Assembly: GCF_001552215.1 (NCBI RefSeq)
Contig: NZ_BCQT01000006.1
Location: 434,001-498,000, forward strand
Reading direction: 5' to 3'
DNA from: Actinomadura macra NBRC 14102
GTDB lineage: Bacteria; Actinomycetota; Actinomycetes; Streptosporangiales; Streptosporangiaceae
Length of the DNA: 64,000 bases
Shown here piece after piece: positions 1-9,263 of this stretch. Within the stretch, counting starts at the first letter, position 1; every line of letters starts with the position of its first letter. Below the pieces are notes generated by a model. That model worked only from the letters and a program-made list of their open reading frames with translations, was not told the origin of the DNA and did no database searches. The position numbers were made by a program, and so were the translations under genes.

Positions 1-1
1 C

Positions 2-982
2 CAGCTGCGCCGCGAGACCCAGACGCTGGTCCGGGCGCTGCAACGGCCGGAGGCGCGGGGGCGGTGGGGCGAGCTGCAACTGCGCCGCGTCGTGGAGATC
101 GCCGGGATGGCGCACCACTGCGACTTCGACGAGCAGGCCAGCGCGGTCACCGCGGACGGGACGGTACGTCCCGACATGGTCGTCCGGCTGGTGGGCGGCA
201 AGAGCGTCGTGGTCGACTCCAAGGTGTCGCTGGCCGCCTACCTCCAGGCGGCCGAGAGCGGCGACCCCGTGCGGCTGGACGCGCACGCCCGCCACCTGCG
301 CGACCACGTCGACCGTCTCGCGGCCAAGTCGTACTGGCAGGCGTTCAGCCCGGCGCCGGAGTTCGTCATCCTGTTCATCCCGGGTGAGGCGTTCCTGGCC
401 CCCGCGCTGGACCGCGATCCTGCGCTGCTGGAGTACGCGATGCGCCGGCGGGTCCACATCGCCACCCCGACCACCCTGATCACGATGTTGCGGACGGCGT
501 CGTACGCCTGGCAGCAGGCGGCCCTTTCGCGCAACGCCCGAGCGGTCTTCGAGCTGGGCAGAGAACTGTACGAACGGCTCGGGACGATGGGTCAGCACGT
601 CGACGAACTGGGACGCGCGCTGACCGGCGCCATCAAGTCCTACAACCGGACGGTCGGTTCTCTGGAGACGCGTGTGCTCGTCAGCGCCCGCCGCCTGAAC
701 GAGCTGGGCGTCGTGGAGAACTCTCTGGACGGCCCCCAGCCCGTCGAGGAGAGCCCGCGCGCGCTCTCGGCCGCCGAGTTGACCGCGCATGAGAAGCCGC
801 CTTATGACCAGCAGCCCCACGACCACCGACTCGACCACCGGGACCCGGAGGTGCCGGCCCCCGGCGCTCCGTTCGACGAGGAGCCCCTCGACGAGCACGA
901 CGATGATCATGACGGCGAACCGGTAGGTTTCGGCGGACGGGCCATCCCTGATCAGCTCGATCAGCGAGAGAGGTGGCAATGA
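2..982 (+). CDS. rmuC: DNA recombination protein RmuC (5' end outside window)
   Basis: Only the C-terminal 326 residues are visible; the frame is open to the left edge. Family members carry an N-terminal anchor, a coiled coil and a PD-(D/E)XK-like nuclease fold and are thought to limit inversions at short repeats. The visible part starts in the nuclease-like core (RGRWGELQLRRVVEIAGM, then VVDSKVSL with the conserved D-S-K), followed by FIPGEAFL and a helical end. The last ~90 residues are an acidic D/E/H-rich tail typical of actinobacterial versions. The stop overlaps the start of the next gene (ATGA), so the two are probably translationally coupled. Confidence 0.93.
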   Translation, partial: QLRRETQTLVRALQRPEARGRWGELQLRRVVEIAGMAHHCDFDEQASAVTADGTVRPDMVVRLVGGKSVVVDSKVSLAAYLQAAESGDPVRLDAHARHLRDHVDRLAAKSYWQAFSPAPEFVILFIPGEAFLAPALDRDPALLEYAMRRRVHIATPTTLITMLRTASYAWQQAALSRNARAVFELGRELYERLGTMGQHVDELGRALTGAIKSYNRTVGSLETRVLVSARRLNELGVVENSLDGPQPVEESPRALSAAELTAHEKPPYDQQPHDHRLDHRDPEVPAPGAPFDEEPLDEHDDDHDGEPVGFGGRAIPDQLDQRERWQ

Positions 983-1602
983 GCAACTCGACGGTGGACG
1001 ACGCGCCGGGCGGCGCGTCTCCGGCCCCAGGGGGTCAAGTGCGACGTCAGCGCGGTACGTCCTCGCGGGCGCGCTCGGACGCCGCGTCGGCGACCCGCGG
1101 CCCGATGACGCCCGTCACCCTCACCGGCCGCGGCGGGATCGTGGTGATGTTCGCCACCGGGCTCGTCTGCGCGCTGCTGTCACGCTGGTTCGGCGTCGGT
1201 CTGCTCGCGGGCGGCGGCTTCGCGGTCGGCTGCGCGCTCGCCGCGTTCGCGACCCGTCCCGCCGACCTGCTGACGCTGGCCGTCAGCCCGCCGCTGGTGT
1301 TCTTCGCGGCGACGTTCACCGCGGTGCTCCTCGACACGCTCGGGGACGGGTCGCTGCTGCGCGGCCTGACCGTCGGGGTCCTGACGGCGCTGGCCTCGAC
1401 CGCGCCCTGGCTGTTCTTCGGCACGCTGCTGGTGCTGGTGATCGGTCTCTTCCGAGGGCTTCCGGCGAACGTGCGGGAGCTGCGCGGCAAGCTCGTCGGA
1501 GTCCGTCTCTTCGAGAAGGAGGAGAACGCGGACCCGGTCCAGTGGGACGACTCGCCGTCCTCGGCGCGCGCCCGCCGCCTCCCCCACGGGGACGTCGACT
1601 GA
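979..1602 (+). CDS. DUF6542-type integral membrane protein
   Basis: A 207-residue protein with a ~45-residue polar, Arg/Ser-rich N-terminus followed by about four hydrophobic segments (around residues 50-165) and a charged C-terminal tail. It matches the small membrane protein that sits beside ispH in many actinobacteria (Rv1111c in my recollection of the tuberculosis map). No enzymatic motif is visible and the role is unknown. ATG 979 is preferred to GTG 973 because GAGAGG lies at a normal distance and the ATG overlaps the rmuC stop as ATGA. It is convergent with ispH. Confidence 0.85.
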   Translation: MSNSTVDDAPGGASPAPGGQVRRQRGTSSRARSDAASATRGPMTPVTLTGRGGIVVMFATGLVCALLSRWFGVGLLAGGGFAVGCALAAFATRPADLLTLAVSPPLVFFAATFTAVLLDTLGDGSLLRGLTVGVLTALASTAPWLFFGTLLVLVIGLFRGLPANVRELRGKLVGVRLFEKEENADPVQWDDSPSSARARRLPHGDVD

Positions 1603-1625
1603 CCGACCGGACCCGCGACCGGCGA

Positions 1626-2588
1626 TCAGACCGGGGTGATACGCAGGTCCCTGCGCAGCTCGTGCGGGAGCGCGAAACGCATGCTCTCCTGCACGGACTC
1701 GATCTCCTCCGCCTCCCCGAAACCGCGCTCGGACAGCCACCCCAGCACGCCCTGGACCAGCTCGTCCGGGACGGAGGCGCCGCTGGTGACGCCGACCGTG
1801 GTGACGCCCTCCAGCCAGGCCGGGTCGATGTGCTCGGCGTAGTCGACCAGGTAGGCGGCGTCGGCGCCGTGCTCCATGGCGACCTCGACGAGCCGCACCG
1901 AGTTCGAGGAGTTGGTCGAGCCGACCACGATGACGAGCTGCGAGCGGGCCGCCATCTCCTTGACGGCCGTCTGCCGGTTCTGCGTGGCGTAGCAGATGTC
2001 GTCGGACGGCGGGTCCATGAGCTTGGGGAACCGTTCGCGGAGCTTCTCGACGGTGGCGATCGTCTCGTCCACCGACAGGGTGGTCTGGGACAGCCAGGCC
2101 ACCTTCTCAGGGTCGCGGACGGTCACGTTGGCGACGTCCCCCGGGCCGTCCACCAGGTGGATATGGTCGGGGGCCTCGCCGGTGGTGCCGATGACCTCCT
2201 CGTGGCCCTCGTGACCGATCAGCAGGATGTCGTAGTCCTGCGCGGCGAACCGGACGGCCTCCTTGTGGACCTTGGTCACCAGCGGGCAGGTCGCATCGAT
2301 CGTGCGCAGGTCAAGGCTGCGGGCCTCGTCGTGGACGACGGGGGCGACGCCGTGGGCCGAGAAGACCACGATCGACCCCTCGGGGACCTGCTCGGTCTCG
2401 TCCACGAAGATCGCCCCGCGCTCCTCCAGCGTCTTGACGACGTGGACGTTGTGCACGATCTGCTTGCGGACGTAGATCGGCGCACCGTACTTCTCCAGGG
2501 CGATCTCGACCGTCTGCACGGCGCGGTCGACGCCCGCGCAGTAACCACGCGGCTTGGCGAGCAGGACACGGCGCTGGCTGTGGGTCAT
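1626..2588 (-). CDS. ispH: 4-hydroxy-3-methylbut-2-enyl diphosphate reductase
   Basis: Catalyses the last step of the MEP pathway, reducing HMBPP to IPP and DMAPP with a [4Fe-4S] cluster in the cytoplasm. The 320-residue length is normal. The three cluster cysteines are present: C17 in [13 protein letters not shown]101 in [11 protein letters not shown] and C199 in [10 protein letters not shown]. Also visible are HNVHVV and the SSNSVRL stretch of the substrate site. The frame remains open far upstream, but family alignment fixes the start at ATG 2588 ([15 protein letters not shown]), six bases after a TACGAT box. It feeds the prenyl synthase encoded near 23 kb. Confidence 0.97.
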   Translation of the reverse strand: MTHSQRRVLLAKPRGYCAGVDRAVQTVEIALEKYGAPIYVRKQIVHNVHVVKTLEERGAIFVDETEQVPEGSIVVFSAHGVAPVVHDEARSLDLRTIDATCPLVTKVHKEAVRFAAQDYDILLIGHEGHEEVIGTTGEAPDHIHLVDGPGDVANVTVRDPEKVAWLSQTTLSVDETIATVEKLRERFPKLMDPPSDDICYATQNRQTAVKEMAARSQLVIVVGSTNSSNSVRLVEVAMEHGADAAYLVDYAEHIDPAWLEGVTTVGVTSGASVPDELVQGVLGWLSERGFGEAEEIESVQESMRFALPHELRRDLRITPV

Positions 2589-2594
2589 GGGTCT

Positions 2595-2600
2595 ATCGTA
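2595..2600 (-). promoter_or_regulatory. -10 box of ispH, probably leaderless
   Basis: On the minus strand TACGAT ends six bases before the ispH ATG and no Shine-Dalgarno sequence lies between them. A TANNNT box 6-8 bases from a start codon is the usual layout of leaderless actinobacterial transcripts. No clear -35 is seen. Confidence 0.5.
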
Positions 2601-2837
2601 CGAGCCGTCCCCTCCGCCCCGTGCAGCACGGGAGGAAGGCGTCCAGCCCGGCGGGCCTCGGTGCCGCGGGGCTGAAAGCTCTGGTGAAGCCCGCTGTGTG
2701 ACCCACTCCACGCGGTTCCTGGACGGAATCCGATAACCCGGGGTGACCGAAATCGCGCCCATGGGGCAGAGTGAAGTTCGACGAGACGATGCCGTGCGAC
2801 CCACTCCCGCGTCAGGACGGCAGGAAGAGGAAAGACG

Positions 2838-3707
2838 ATGACGAGATCGCCACGCCGCCTCAAACAGCAGGTCCAGGACACGGTGGGCGAGCAGGTCCGC
2901 GACCTCCCGCTGCACGCCGTCCGGCTCGCCATGTTCGGCGTGGGCCGTGCCCTGCTGCTCAGCGACCGGGTGACCCGCGACTACAAGGAGATCACCGAGG
3001 GCGGCGGCGTACGGCCGGTGATCGGCCGGCTGCGCACCGACGTCCAGAACACGGCCGAGAGGCTCGCCGGCCGCGTGGTGGAGCGGGTCCGCGGCGGCGA
3101 GGAGCCCGAGCCGGCCCCGCGGCCGAGGCCGACCGTCACCCGGACGGCGCCGAAGCATGCCGGCGGGCACAAGGACGACGGCGGCCACAAGGACGACGGC
3201 GAGATCTCGATCGGCAAGCCCGCCGCCCGGCCCGCCGAGTCCGGGCACTCGCCCAAGCACGCCCGCCCCGCGCCGCAGAACGCCAAGCCCGTGGCCAAGC
3301 CCGCTCCGCAGCCCGAGGGGGACGAGCCCGCACCGGAGCGCGCGGCCCAGGCGAAGCCCGCCCCCGAACCGGCCCCCGAACCCGCGCCGGAGCCCAAGGC
3401 GGAGCCGCGGCCGAAGGTCACGGGCAAAGAGGCAGACAAGGCCGCGGACAAGACGGCGGACAAGGCCGCGTTCGAACCGAAGCCCGAGGTGAAGCCCGCT
3501 GCTCCGGCGGAGGCCGGGCAGGCCGCGAAGGACCTTCCGGTGCCGAACTATGACGCGGCCACCCTGCCGCAGCTGCGCGCGCGCCTGCGGGGACTGTCCG
3601 CCGACCAGGTGAAGCTGCTGCGCGAGTACGAGCGCAAGCACGCCTCCCGCCCCGACGTGATCAAGATGTACGAGAACCGCATCGCCAAGCTGAACGGCCT
3701 CAACTGA
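2838..3707 (+). CDS. Rv1109c-like protein with disordered Pro/Ala/Lys linker
   Basis: A 289-residue protein in three parts. The N-terminal ~75 residues are amphipathic ([19 protein letters not shown]) and resemble proteins annotated as lipid-droplet associated in mycolata and relatives. Residues ~90-225 are low-complexity, rich in Pro, Ala, Glu and Lys, with PEPAP repeats. The C-terminal ~50 residues form a conserved helical module ([20 protein letters not shown], ending [10 protein letters not shown]). Position between ispH and xseA matches Rv1109c in the tuberculosis map as I recall it. A good ribosome site (AGGAAAG) precedes ATG 2838. Function is not established; a lipid or envelope role is inference. 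Confidence 0.8.
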   Translation: MTRSPRRLKQQVQDTVGEQVRDLPLHAVRLAMFGVGRALLLSDRVTRDYKEITEGGGVRPVIGRLRTDVQNTAERLAGRVVERVRGGEEPEPAPRPRPTVTRTAPKHAGGHKDDGGHKDDGEISIGKPAARPAESGHSPKHARPAPQNAKPVAKPAPQPEGDEPAPERAAQAKPAPEPAPEPAPEPKAEPRPKVTGKEADKAADKTADKAAFEPKPEVKPAAPAEAGQAAKDLPVPNYDAATLPQLRARLRGLSADQVKLLREYERKHASRPDVIKMYENRIAKLNGLN

Positions 3708-3749
3708 GCGCGGGCACGGCGGAACGTTCGCACGGCCAGAGGGGGAAAC

Positions 3750-3771
3750 GGCCCCCGGAATTCCGGGGGCC
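3750..3771. terminator. Bidirectional terminator hairpin
   Basis: A 22-bp perfect palindrome built on GGCCCCCGGAA/TTCCGGGGGCC lies between convergent genes ending at 3707 and 3782. There is no U-tract, which is usual in high-GC actinomycetes. Confidence 0.75.
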
Positions 3772-3781
3772 GCCGCCGGGG

Positions 3782-4207
3782 TCAGGGCGAGCCGAAGAGC
3801 TTGTCGAGGGCGGGCAGCGCCGCGGCGACCGCCGCGCGCTCCTCGTCCGTCAGCTCGGCGAACCGTTCGGCCAGGAAGTCGATCCGCCGCTTGCGTCCGG
3901 CGGCCAACTGCTCGCGTCCCGTCTCGGTGAGCCGGACGGTGACGACGCGGGCGTCCGCCCTCTCCCGGCCGCGCTCGATGAGACCGTCGCGCTCCAGCCG
4001 GTTGATCTGGGCAGTCATGGTCGGCAGCCGGACCCCGTGCTCAAGAGCCAGCTCGGTCATCCGGCGCGGGCCCTGCTCCAGCGAACTGAGCACCAACAGC
4101 TGCTGCGAGGTGATCGGCTGGTCGGCGCTGGCCTGGCGCAGCATCAGCACGACGTGGCGCAGACGCCGGTTGAGCTGTTCGGCCAGATCGCGCTCGGAAA
4201 CGGTCAC
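3782..4207 (-). CDS. MarR-family transcriptional regulator
   Basis: A 141-residue dimeric winged-helix regulator. The recognition region is visible: [15 protein letters not shown], then [20 protein letters not shown] (helix-turn-helix) and the wing [20 protein letters not shown] with the D-x-R signature. The flanking N- and C-terminal helices would make the dimer interface. Start GTG 4207 has GAGGAG eight bases upstream. Its promoter overlaps a tandem repeat that is a likely autoregulatory operator. It is divergent from xseA, but its true target is unknown; ligand inference is not possible from sequence. Confidence 0.93.
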   Translation of the reverse strand: MTVSERDLAEQLNRRLRHVVLMLRQASADQPITSQQLLVLSSLEQGPRRMTELALEHGVRLPTMTAQINRLERDGLIERGRERADARVVTVRLTETGREQLAAGRKRRIDFLAERFAELTDEERAAVAAALPALDKLFGSP

Positions 4208-4226
4208 GGTCGCTTCTCCTCATTAT

Positions 4227-4254
4227 TTAGCCAGTCTAAGTTAGTGCGTCTAAG
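4227..4254 (-). promoter_or_regulatory. MarR promoter with tandem 14-bp operator repeats
   Basis: Two head-to-tail 14-mers, TTAGCCAGTCTAAG (4227-4240) and TTAGTGCGTCTAAG (4241-4254), abut exactly. Each has TTAG...CTAA symmetry. On the minus strand TTAGAC, an 18-base spacer and TAAATA make a plausible -35/-10 for the MarR gene, so a bound dimer pair would cover the promoter. Confidence 0.65.
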
Positions 4255-4301
4255 TGCTGGCATGGTCCCGGGTGTCTCCGGTCACATCCCGCGCCACACC
4301 G

Positions 4302-4307
4302 TAGGCT
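4302..4307 (+). promoter_or_regulatory. -10 box of xseA, leaderless layout
   Basis: TAGGCT ends seven bases before ATG 4315 and no ribosome-binding sequence is present in the gap. Confidence 0.5.
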
Positions 4308-4314
4308 TCCCGGC

Positions 4315-5529
4315 ATGGCTATGGAGACCACGGCCGAGTCCCCCGTCCCGGTGCGGACCGTCCTGCAGGCGGTGGGCGGCTGGATCGGCAAGCTGGGACG
4401 GATCTGGGTCGAGGGCCAGATCACCGATCTCAACGCGCGCGGCGGAACGGTCTACCTGACGCTGCGCGACCCGGTCGCGAACATGTCGGTGCGGGTTGTC
4501 GGGCCCCGAGCGGTGGTCGAGGCCGCGGGCCCGGCGGTGACCGACGGCGCCCGCGTGGTCGTACACGCCAAACCCGACTTCTGGATCAACCGGGGGACGT
4601 TCTCGCTGAGCGTGCTGGAGATCCGTCCGGTCGGCGTCGGCGAACTGCTGGCCCGGCTGGAGCGGCTCAAGCAGGTGCTGGCGTCCGAGGGCCTGTTCCG
4701 GCCCGAGCGCAAGCGGCCGCTGCCCTTCCTGCCGGGCAGGATCGGGCTGATCTGCGGGCGCGACTCCGACGCCGAGCACGACGTGCTGCAGAACGCGCGG
4801 CGCCGCTGGCCCGCGGTCGCCTTCCAGGTGGAGAACACCGCCGTCCAGGGCTCCTACGCGGTCGGCGAGGTGATGGAGGCGCTGCGCAGGCTCGACGCCG
4901 ACCCCGAGATCGAAGTGATCATCATCGCGCGCGGCGGCGGCGCGATGGAGGACCTGCTGCCCTTCTCGGACGAGGCGCTCGTGCGCGCGGTCTCCGCGGC
5001 CCGCACCCCGGTGGTCAGCGCGATCGGCCACGAACAGGACAGCCCGATCCTGGACCTCGTCGCGGACGTGCGGGCCTCCACCCCGACGGATGCGGCGAAG
5101 AAGACCGTCCCGGACGTGCGCGAGCAGCTCCAGCTCGTCCGGCAGCTCCGTGACCGGGGCCGCCGCTGCCTGACGGGCGGCGTGGAGCGGGAGCTGGCCT
5201 GGCTGAAGGCGGTCCGGTCACGGCCCGCGCTGGCCGATCCCATCCGCGAGGTGGAACGCCAGTCCGAGCAGGTGCTCGCCCTCCGGGACCGGACGCGCCG
5301 CTGCCTGGCCGGAGCGCTCGATCGCGCGGGCGACGAGCTTTCCCACACCCGCGCCCGCCTCCTGGCCCTCTCCCCCGCCGCGACGTTGCAGCGCGGGTAC
5401 GCGATCGTCCAGCGCGAGGACGAGTCGGTCGTGCGGGAGCCCGCCGAGGTCAAGGACGGCGAGCGGCTCCAGGTCAGGCTTGCCGGCGGCCGTCTCGGGG
5501 TGAGCGTGTCCGACCGTGAGACGTCCTGA
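4315..5529 (+). CDS. xseA: Exodeoxyribonuclease VII large subunit
   Basis: Catalytic subunit of exonuclease VII, which degrades single-stranded DNA from both ends with several XseB subunits. It has 404 residues. An N-terminal OB-fold binds ssDNA ([26 protein letters not shown]). The catalytic domain shows [20 protein letters not shown], then [20 protein letters not shown] and [20 protein letters not shown], with the conserved GRGGG/GHE..D-type motifs in slightly divergent form. The C-terminus has the typical [15 protein letters not shown]. xseB follows 47 bp downstream on the same strand. Confidence 0.96.
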   Translation: MAMETTAESPVPVRTVLQAVGGWIGKLGRIWVEGQITDLNARGGTVYLTLRDPVANMSVRVVGPRAVVEAAGPAVTDGARVVVHAKPDFWINRGTFSLSVLEIRPVGVGELLARLERLKQVLASEGLFRPERKRPLPFLPGRIGLICGRDSDAEHDVLQNARRRWPAVAFQVENTAVQGSYAVGEVMEALRRLDADPEIEVIIIARGGGAMEDLLPFSDEALVRAVSAARTPVVSAIGHEQDSPILDLVADVRASTPTDAAKKTVPDVREQLQLVRQLRDRGRRCLTGGVERELAWLKAVRSRPALADPIREVERQSEQVLALRDRTRRCLAGALDRAGDELSHTRARLLALSPAATLQRGYAIVQREDESVVREPAEVKDGERLQVRLAGGRLGVSVSDRETS

Positions 5530-5549
5530 AGGTTTTTCCGGGGAGCCCA

Positions 5550-5565
5550 GGGGGGTCGTCCCCCC
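5550..5565 (+). other. G6/C6 hairpin in xseA-xseB gap
   Basis: Six G and six C residues separated by TCGT form a strong stem-loop in the 47-bp intergenic gap, just upstream of the xseB ribosome site. It could protect the xseA 3' end or tune xseB output; no activity is proven. Confidence 0.4.
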
Positions 5566-5576
5566 AGGATGAGAGG

Positions 5577-5813
5577 GTGGTGCGGGTGGCCGAAGAGAAG
5601 CTGTCGTACGAGCAGGCACGGGACGAGCTGACCGACGTCGTCAAGCGGCTGGAGGCCGGCGGGCTGACGCTGGAGGAATCCCTCGCCCTGTGGGAACGGG
5701 GCGAGAAGCTCTCCGCGATCTGCGAGGAGTGGCTGGAGGGCGCCCGCGCCCGCCTGGCCGCCGCCATGACCCCGCCCGACAACGGCGACCCGACCGCCCC
5801 CGCCCCCTTCTGA
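5577..5813 (+). CDS. xseB: Exodeoxyribonuclease VII small subunit
   Basis: A 78-residue helical hairpin protein ([37 protein letters not shown]) that packs on the C-terminal helices of XseA. The motif pair is diagnostic and the length is usual. GTG 5577 is given as start; GTG 5586, three codons on, is better spaced from GAGAGG and may be the true start. It is cotranscribed with xseA. The following 130 bp up to the convergent glpX hold nothing recognisable. Confidence 0.94.
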   Translation: MVRVAEEKLSYEQARDELTDVVKRLEAGGLTLEESLALWERGEKLSAICEEWLEGARARLAAAMTPPDNGDPTAPAPF

Positions 5814-5945
5814 CCCTGCACCGGCGACCCGATCCGCTCCACGGCGGCTCGCTGCCGCGAGCACGGCCGAGCGAGGCGATGCAGCGCCCGCAGCCATCCG
5901 GACGGTTGGCGAGCCCCAGGCGAGCAGACCGGGCCGAAAGGCCGT

Positions 5946-6980
5946 CTACACAGCCGTATCGAAGTTGATGGCGCTGTAGGCACGAAGCTTGTGGAGCTGG
6001 TGCTCGCTGGAGATGGTACGGATCGTCCCGCTGCGGGCGCGCATGACCAGGGAGTGCGTGACCGCGGTCCCCTTGCTGTAGCGGACGCCGTCCACCAGCT
6101 CGCCGTCGGTGATCCCCGTCGCGGCGAAGAAGACGTCATCGGAGGTCACGAGGTCGTCGGTGGTGAGCACGCGGCCGAGGTCGTGGCCCGCGTCGGTCGC
6201 CTTGCGCCGCTCCGCGTCGTCCTGTGGCCAGAGGCGACCCTGGATCACCCCGCCCAGCGCCTTGATCGCGCAGGCCGCGATGATGCCCTCGGGCGTGCCG
6301 CCGATGCCAAGAAGCAGGTCGACGCCCGTGCCGGGGCGGCACGCCATGATCGCGCCGGCGACGTCGCCGTCCAGGATGAACTTGATCCGGGCGCCGGCCT
6401 CGCGAACCTCCTTGACGATGCCCTCGTGCCGCGGCCGGTCCAGGATGCAGACGGTGACATCGTTCGGGGACGAGCCCTTGGCGCGCGCGATGGCGCGGAT
6501 GTTGTCGGCGATCGGGCGCTCGATGTCGACGGAGTCGGCCGCCTCCGGTCCGGTGACCAGCTTCTCCATGTAGAAGACCGCCGACGGGTCGAACATCGAC
6601 CCGCGCGGCGCCACCGACAGCACCGCGACGGCGTTGTTCATGCCGAGCGCGGTCAGCCGGGTCCCGTCCACGGGGTCGACCGCGACGTCGCACTCGGCGC
6701 CGCCGCCGTCCCCGACCTCCTCGCCGTTGTACAGCATGGGGGCGTTGTCCTTCTCGCCCTCGCCGATCACGACGACGCCCCGCATGGACACGGTGTTGAT
6801 CAGCTGGCGCATGGCGTTCACGGCGGCCCCGTCGGCGCCGTTCTTGTCCCCGCGGCCGACCCAGCGGGCGGCGGCCATCGCGGCGGCCTCGGTCACCCGG
6901 ACCAGTTCCATCGCGAGGTTGCGGTCCGGCGCGGCGGGCTCGGTCTCCAGCGGCGAGGAGACGGTGGTGTCGTCGGTCAT
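5946..6980 (-). CDS. glpX: Class II fructose-1,6-bisphosphatase
   Basis: Hydrolyses fructose 1,6-bisphosphate to fructose 6-phosphate in gluconeogenesis. The 344 residues carry the metal-site motif DPVDGT (102-107) and an earlier [17 protein letters not shown] region, with [11 protein letters not shown] in between. GlpX is the usual FBPase of actinobacteria. The frame is open upstream, but the family N-terminus ([20 protein letters not shown]) places the start at ATG 6980. The neighbourhood with DUF4245 and a fumarase is shared with mycobacteria. It is divergent from a TetR gene; whether that regulator acts on glpX is not evident. Confidence 0.96.
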   Translation of the reverse strand: MTDDTTVSSPLETEPAAPDRNLAMELVRVTEAAAMAAARWVGRGDKNGADGAAVNAMRQLINTVSMRGVVVIGEGEKDNAPMLYNGEEVGDGGGAECDVAVDPVDGTRLTALGMNNAVAVLSVAPRGSMFDPSAVFYMEKLVTGPEAADSVDIERPIADNIRAIARAKGSSPNDVTVCILDRPRHEGIVKEVREAGARIKFILDGDVAGAIMACRPGTGVDLLLGIGGTPEGIIAACAIKALGGVIQGRLWPQDDAERRKATDAGHDLGRVLTTDDLVTSDDVFFAATGITDGELVDGVRYSKGTAVTHSLVMRARSGTIRTISSEHQLHKLRAYSAINFDTAV

Positions 6981-7151
6981 GGCGGGGCGGCCCCTTAGGT
7001 CGGTGGTGACTCGGATTCTCTGCGGACCGGACGGCGGCCCACAAATTGGACCAGACCAGAGCCGACGCGCGGGGAACGCCGAGGCACCGCTGTGAGACGG
7101 GAATTCGGCGGTCACATGGGCAAGGGATCGTTTCCCCCGGGGAAGAGGGCG

Positions 7152-7157
7152 TAATCT
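7152..7157 (+). promoter_or_regulatory. -10 box of the TetR gene
   Basis: TAATCT lies eight bases before ATG 7166; no ribosome-binding sequence occurs between them, so the transcript may be leaderless. Confidence 0.45.
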
Positions 7158-7165
7158 CAAGCATC

Positions 7166-7831
7166 ATGAGCAGCGACATCGACGTCTCGTCCGGCGGGGT
7201 GACACAGGGCGGTGCCGCGCGGACCGCCGACACCCCCGCGCGGACCTCCGACCGCGGGGCCGCGACGCGCAGCGCCCTGCTGGCCGCGGCCAGGGACGTC
7301 TTCTGCGAGTCCGGCTTCGCGCAGGCGGCGGTGACCGACATCGTCGCCAAGGCCGGGGCCAGCGTCGGGAGTCTTTACCACCACTTCAACGGCAAGGCCG
7401 ACCTCTACCTGACGCTGTTCGAGGAGTTCCAGGCCGGCCAGCAGGAACGCACCCGCGAGGCGATCAACGCCGTCCGGGAGGCGGGTGAGAGCGACCCGAT
7501 GCGGCAGTTCATCGCCGGGGCGGGCGCCTACCTCGACGGCTGCCTCGCCGAGCGCGACGTCGCCCGGCTGTTCATCTCCGGCGACGGCCCGCCCGGTTTC
7601 GACCGCGTGATGCGCCAGCGCCTCAACAAGTGGGCCCGCCGCAACGCCGCGCTGTTCCACACCGAGGACGGCGGGGTGGACGAGGCGCTGGTCATGGTGC
7701 TGACCGGTGCGATGGCGGGCGCGGTGTCGGAGGTCTCGCTGATGGACGACGAGGGCGCGGCGCGAAAGCTCGCCGGCGAGATCATGGCGATCCTGGGCAC
7801 GATCAGGAACCCCGGTACGGAGCAGAGCTGA
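7166..7831 (+). CDS. TetR-family transcriptional regulator
   Basis: A 221-residue regulator. After a ~30-residue polar N-terminus comes the TetR DNA-binding domain: TRSALLAAARDVFCESGFAQ, VTDIVAKAGASVGSLYHHF and NGKADLYLTLFEEF. The C-terminal ligand and dimer domain is all-helical and not assignable to a ligand class. ATG 7166 is taken as start because the homologous region begins just after it; longer starts upstream lack support. The DUF4245 gene follows within a few bases, so the two form a unit. Confidence 0.92.
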   Translation: MSSDIDVSSGGVTQGGAARTADTPARTSDRGAATRSALLAAARDVFCESGFAQAAVTDIVAKAGASVGSLYHHFNGKADLYLTLFEEFQAGQQERTREAINAVREAGESDPMRQFIAGAGAYLDGCLAERDVARLFISGDGPPGFDRVMRQRLNKWARRNAALFHTEDGGVDEALVMVLTGAMAGAVSEVSLMDDEGAARKLAGEIMAILGTIRNPGTEQS

Positions 7832-7833
7832 CC

Positions 7834-8559
7834 GTGCGGGATCCTGGAGGGGTGACCGACAAGACCCCCGTCCCCGCCGAGGACGCCGAGGAGACCGCCG
7901 CACGACCCCGGGCCGAGCAGGGGCCGGAGGCCGAATCAGGGCGCGGCGGCGCGCCCGCGGCGATTCCGGTGAGCCCGGCCGTCCACAAGCGGCTGACCAC
8001 GGGTCTCGGCGGCTTCACGATGGCGATGGGCGCCTGCCTGCTGCTCGTGCTGGCGATCTTCGTGATCACTCCGCGCAGCAACAAGGAGGTCCTGCCGACC
8101 GTCGACTACGGCTCGCAGCTGTGGGCGATGCGCAACGACGCGCCCTTCACCTCCTACGCGCCCGAGGGGCTCCCGCCGAGCTGGCGTCCGACCAGCTCCC
8201 GGCTGCACGGCCTGGACGAGGCCGGGGACAAGCCCGTCGCCTGGCATCTGGGGTTCCTGACGCCGAGCGACGAGTACGCGGCGCTGGAGCAGAGCAACGA
8301 GAAGGCCTCGGACTACGTCCCGCGTATGACGAACAACCGCAACCCGCTCGGAACACAGCAGGTCAACGGGGTCACCTGGACCAAGTACCACCGCAAGGAC
8401 AAGAAGGCGAACTCCCTGGCGCGGACCCTGCCGGACGGTGTGAGCCTCGTGGTGACCGGCACCGCCTCTTACGAGGAGCTGGCGATCCTGGCGGCCTCCC
8501 TGAGGCCCCTGACCAAGCAGAGCGCGAGCCCGAGCCCGTCCACCTCGCCGAGGTCCTGA
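7834..8559 (+). CDS. DUF4245 single-pass membrane protein
   Basis: About 241 residues: an acidic, disordered cytoplasmic N-terminus, one membrane helix (FTMAMGACLLLVLAIFVITP) and an extracytoplasmic domain containing VDYGSQLWAMRNDAPF, VNGVTWTKYHRKDKK and a final LAASL. This matches DUF4245, found next to glpX in mycobacteria (Rv1100 as I recall). Function is unknown. The start is uncertain: GTG 7834 leaves a weak ribosome site, while GTG 7852 lies too close behind GGAGG. The final ~15 residues are Ser/Pro rich. Confidence 0.8.
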   Translation: MRDPGGVTDKTPVPAEDAEETAARPRAEQGPEAESGRGGAPAAIPVSPAVHKRLTTGLGGFTMAMGACLLLVLAIFVITPRSNKEVLPTVDYGSQLWAMRNDAPFTSYAPEGLPPSWRPTSSRLHGLDEAGDKPVAWHLGFLTPSDEYAALEQSNEKASDYVPRMTNNRNPLGTQQVNGVTWTKYHRKDKKANSLARTLPDGVSLVVTGTASYEELAILAASLRPLTKQSASPSPSTSPRS

Positions 8560-8566
8560 GGCCCGT

Positions 8567-9184
8567 CTAGCCCTGCCGTCCGCGACCGAGACGGCCGCGG
8601 ACGCGGTCACGGAACGAGCGCCTGGGGGCCCGGGCGCGCACCGAACCGAAGATCAGCGTCCCGCCGACCTCGATCGTCGGCCCCTCGGGCGCCGGGCGGG
8701 TGCGCACCTCGCGTGTGCTGAAGACGGTGCGGCCCGTCACGTCCACGCGGACGCCCTCGGGGACCAGCAGCCGGATCCGGCCACCGAACACCAGCGAGTC
8801 CAGGACGATGTGCCGGCGCTGGAGGACGGCCTCACGCAGATCGAGCTCGACCGTCCCGAACAGGGCGAGCAGCGGCAGCTTCACGGGCACGACCCAGCGG
8901 CCCTCGCGCCGCGTCCGGCCGAAGAAGACCGAGACCGGGCGATCGTCCACCAGGATCGGCTGGGCCTCCTCGGGGCCGAGGTCGCCGGTGAGGCCCGTGA
9001 GCTCTCCCAGCGTGCGGGCCTCGTAGGCGTGGGAGGCGCGGTCGGCATGCTCCTCGACGGTCAGCCGCCCGTCGGCGAGGGCCTCGGCGAGCACGGCCGC
9101 GACGCGTTCCCGGTCGGCGTCGGAGGCGCGCAGGTCGCGGACGCGCGTCGGCTGTTCGGCGGCCGGGCGTCGGGGGATGTCCAC
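8567..9184 (-). CDS. DUF1707 and LiaF-C-like domain protein
   Basis: A 205-residue soluble protein. Residues ~12-65 are the DUF1707 module (VRDLRASDADRERVAAVLAE, ADGRLTVEEHADRASHAYEA). The second half is a beta-solenoid-like segment resembling the C-terminal domain of LiaF/VraT cell-envelope stress proteins (VFFGRTRREGRW, VVLDSLVFGG-type repeats). DUF1707 proteins are frequent in actinomycetes and presumed to act in envelope signalling; that is family inference. GTG 9184 follows TAATCT by six bases, so translation is probably leaderless. It is divergent from the ABC transporter pair. Confidence 0.85.
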   Translation of the reverse strand: MDIPRRPAAEQPTRVRDLRASDADRERVAAVLAEALADGRLTVEEHADRASHAYEARTLGELTGLTGDLGPEEAQPILVDDRPVSVFFGRTRREGRWVVPVKLPLLALFGTVELDLREAVLQRRHIVLDSLVFGGRIRLLVPEGVRVDVTGRTVFSTREVRTRPAPEGPTIEVGGTLIFGSVRARAPRRSFRDRVRGRLGRGRQG

Positions 9185-9190
9185 ACCTAG

Positions 9191-9257
9191 AGATTAGCGG
9201 CCGGACTGCCCGTCCCCAGAAAACCACTGGGGATCCGGCGGCGCCTCTACCTAGGGT
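9191..9257. promoter_or_regulatory. Divergent leaderless promoters (DUF1707 gene / ABC pair)
   Basis: On the minus strand TAATCT (9191-9196) ends six bases before GTG 9184. On the plus strand TAGGGT (9252-9257) ends six bases before ATG 9264. Both lack ribosome-binding sites, so the ~80-bp gap appears to hold two back-to-back leaderless promoters. Confidence 0.5.
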
Positions 9258-9263
9258 GACGCC

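Noticed and set aside
2589..3641. N-terminal 350-residue extension of ispH
   Set aside because: The extension is Arg/Leu/Gly-rich shadow sequence over the Rv1109c-like gene; family alignment starts at ATG 2588.
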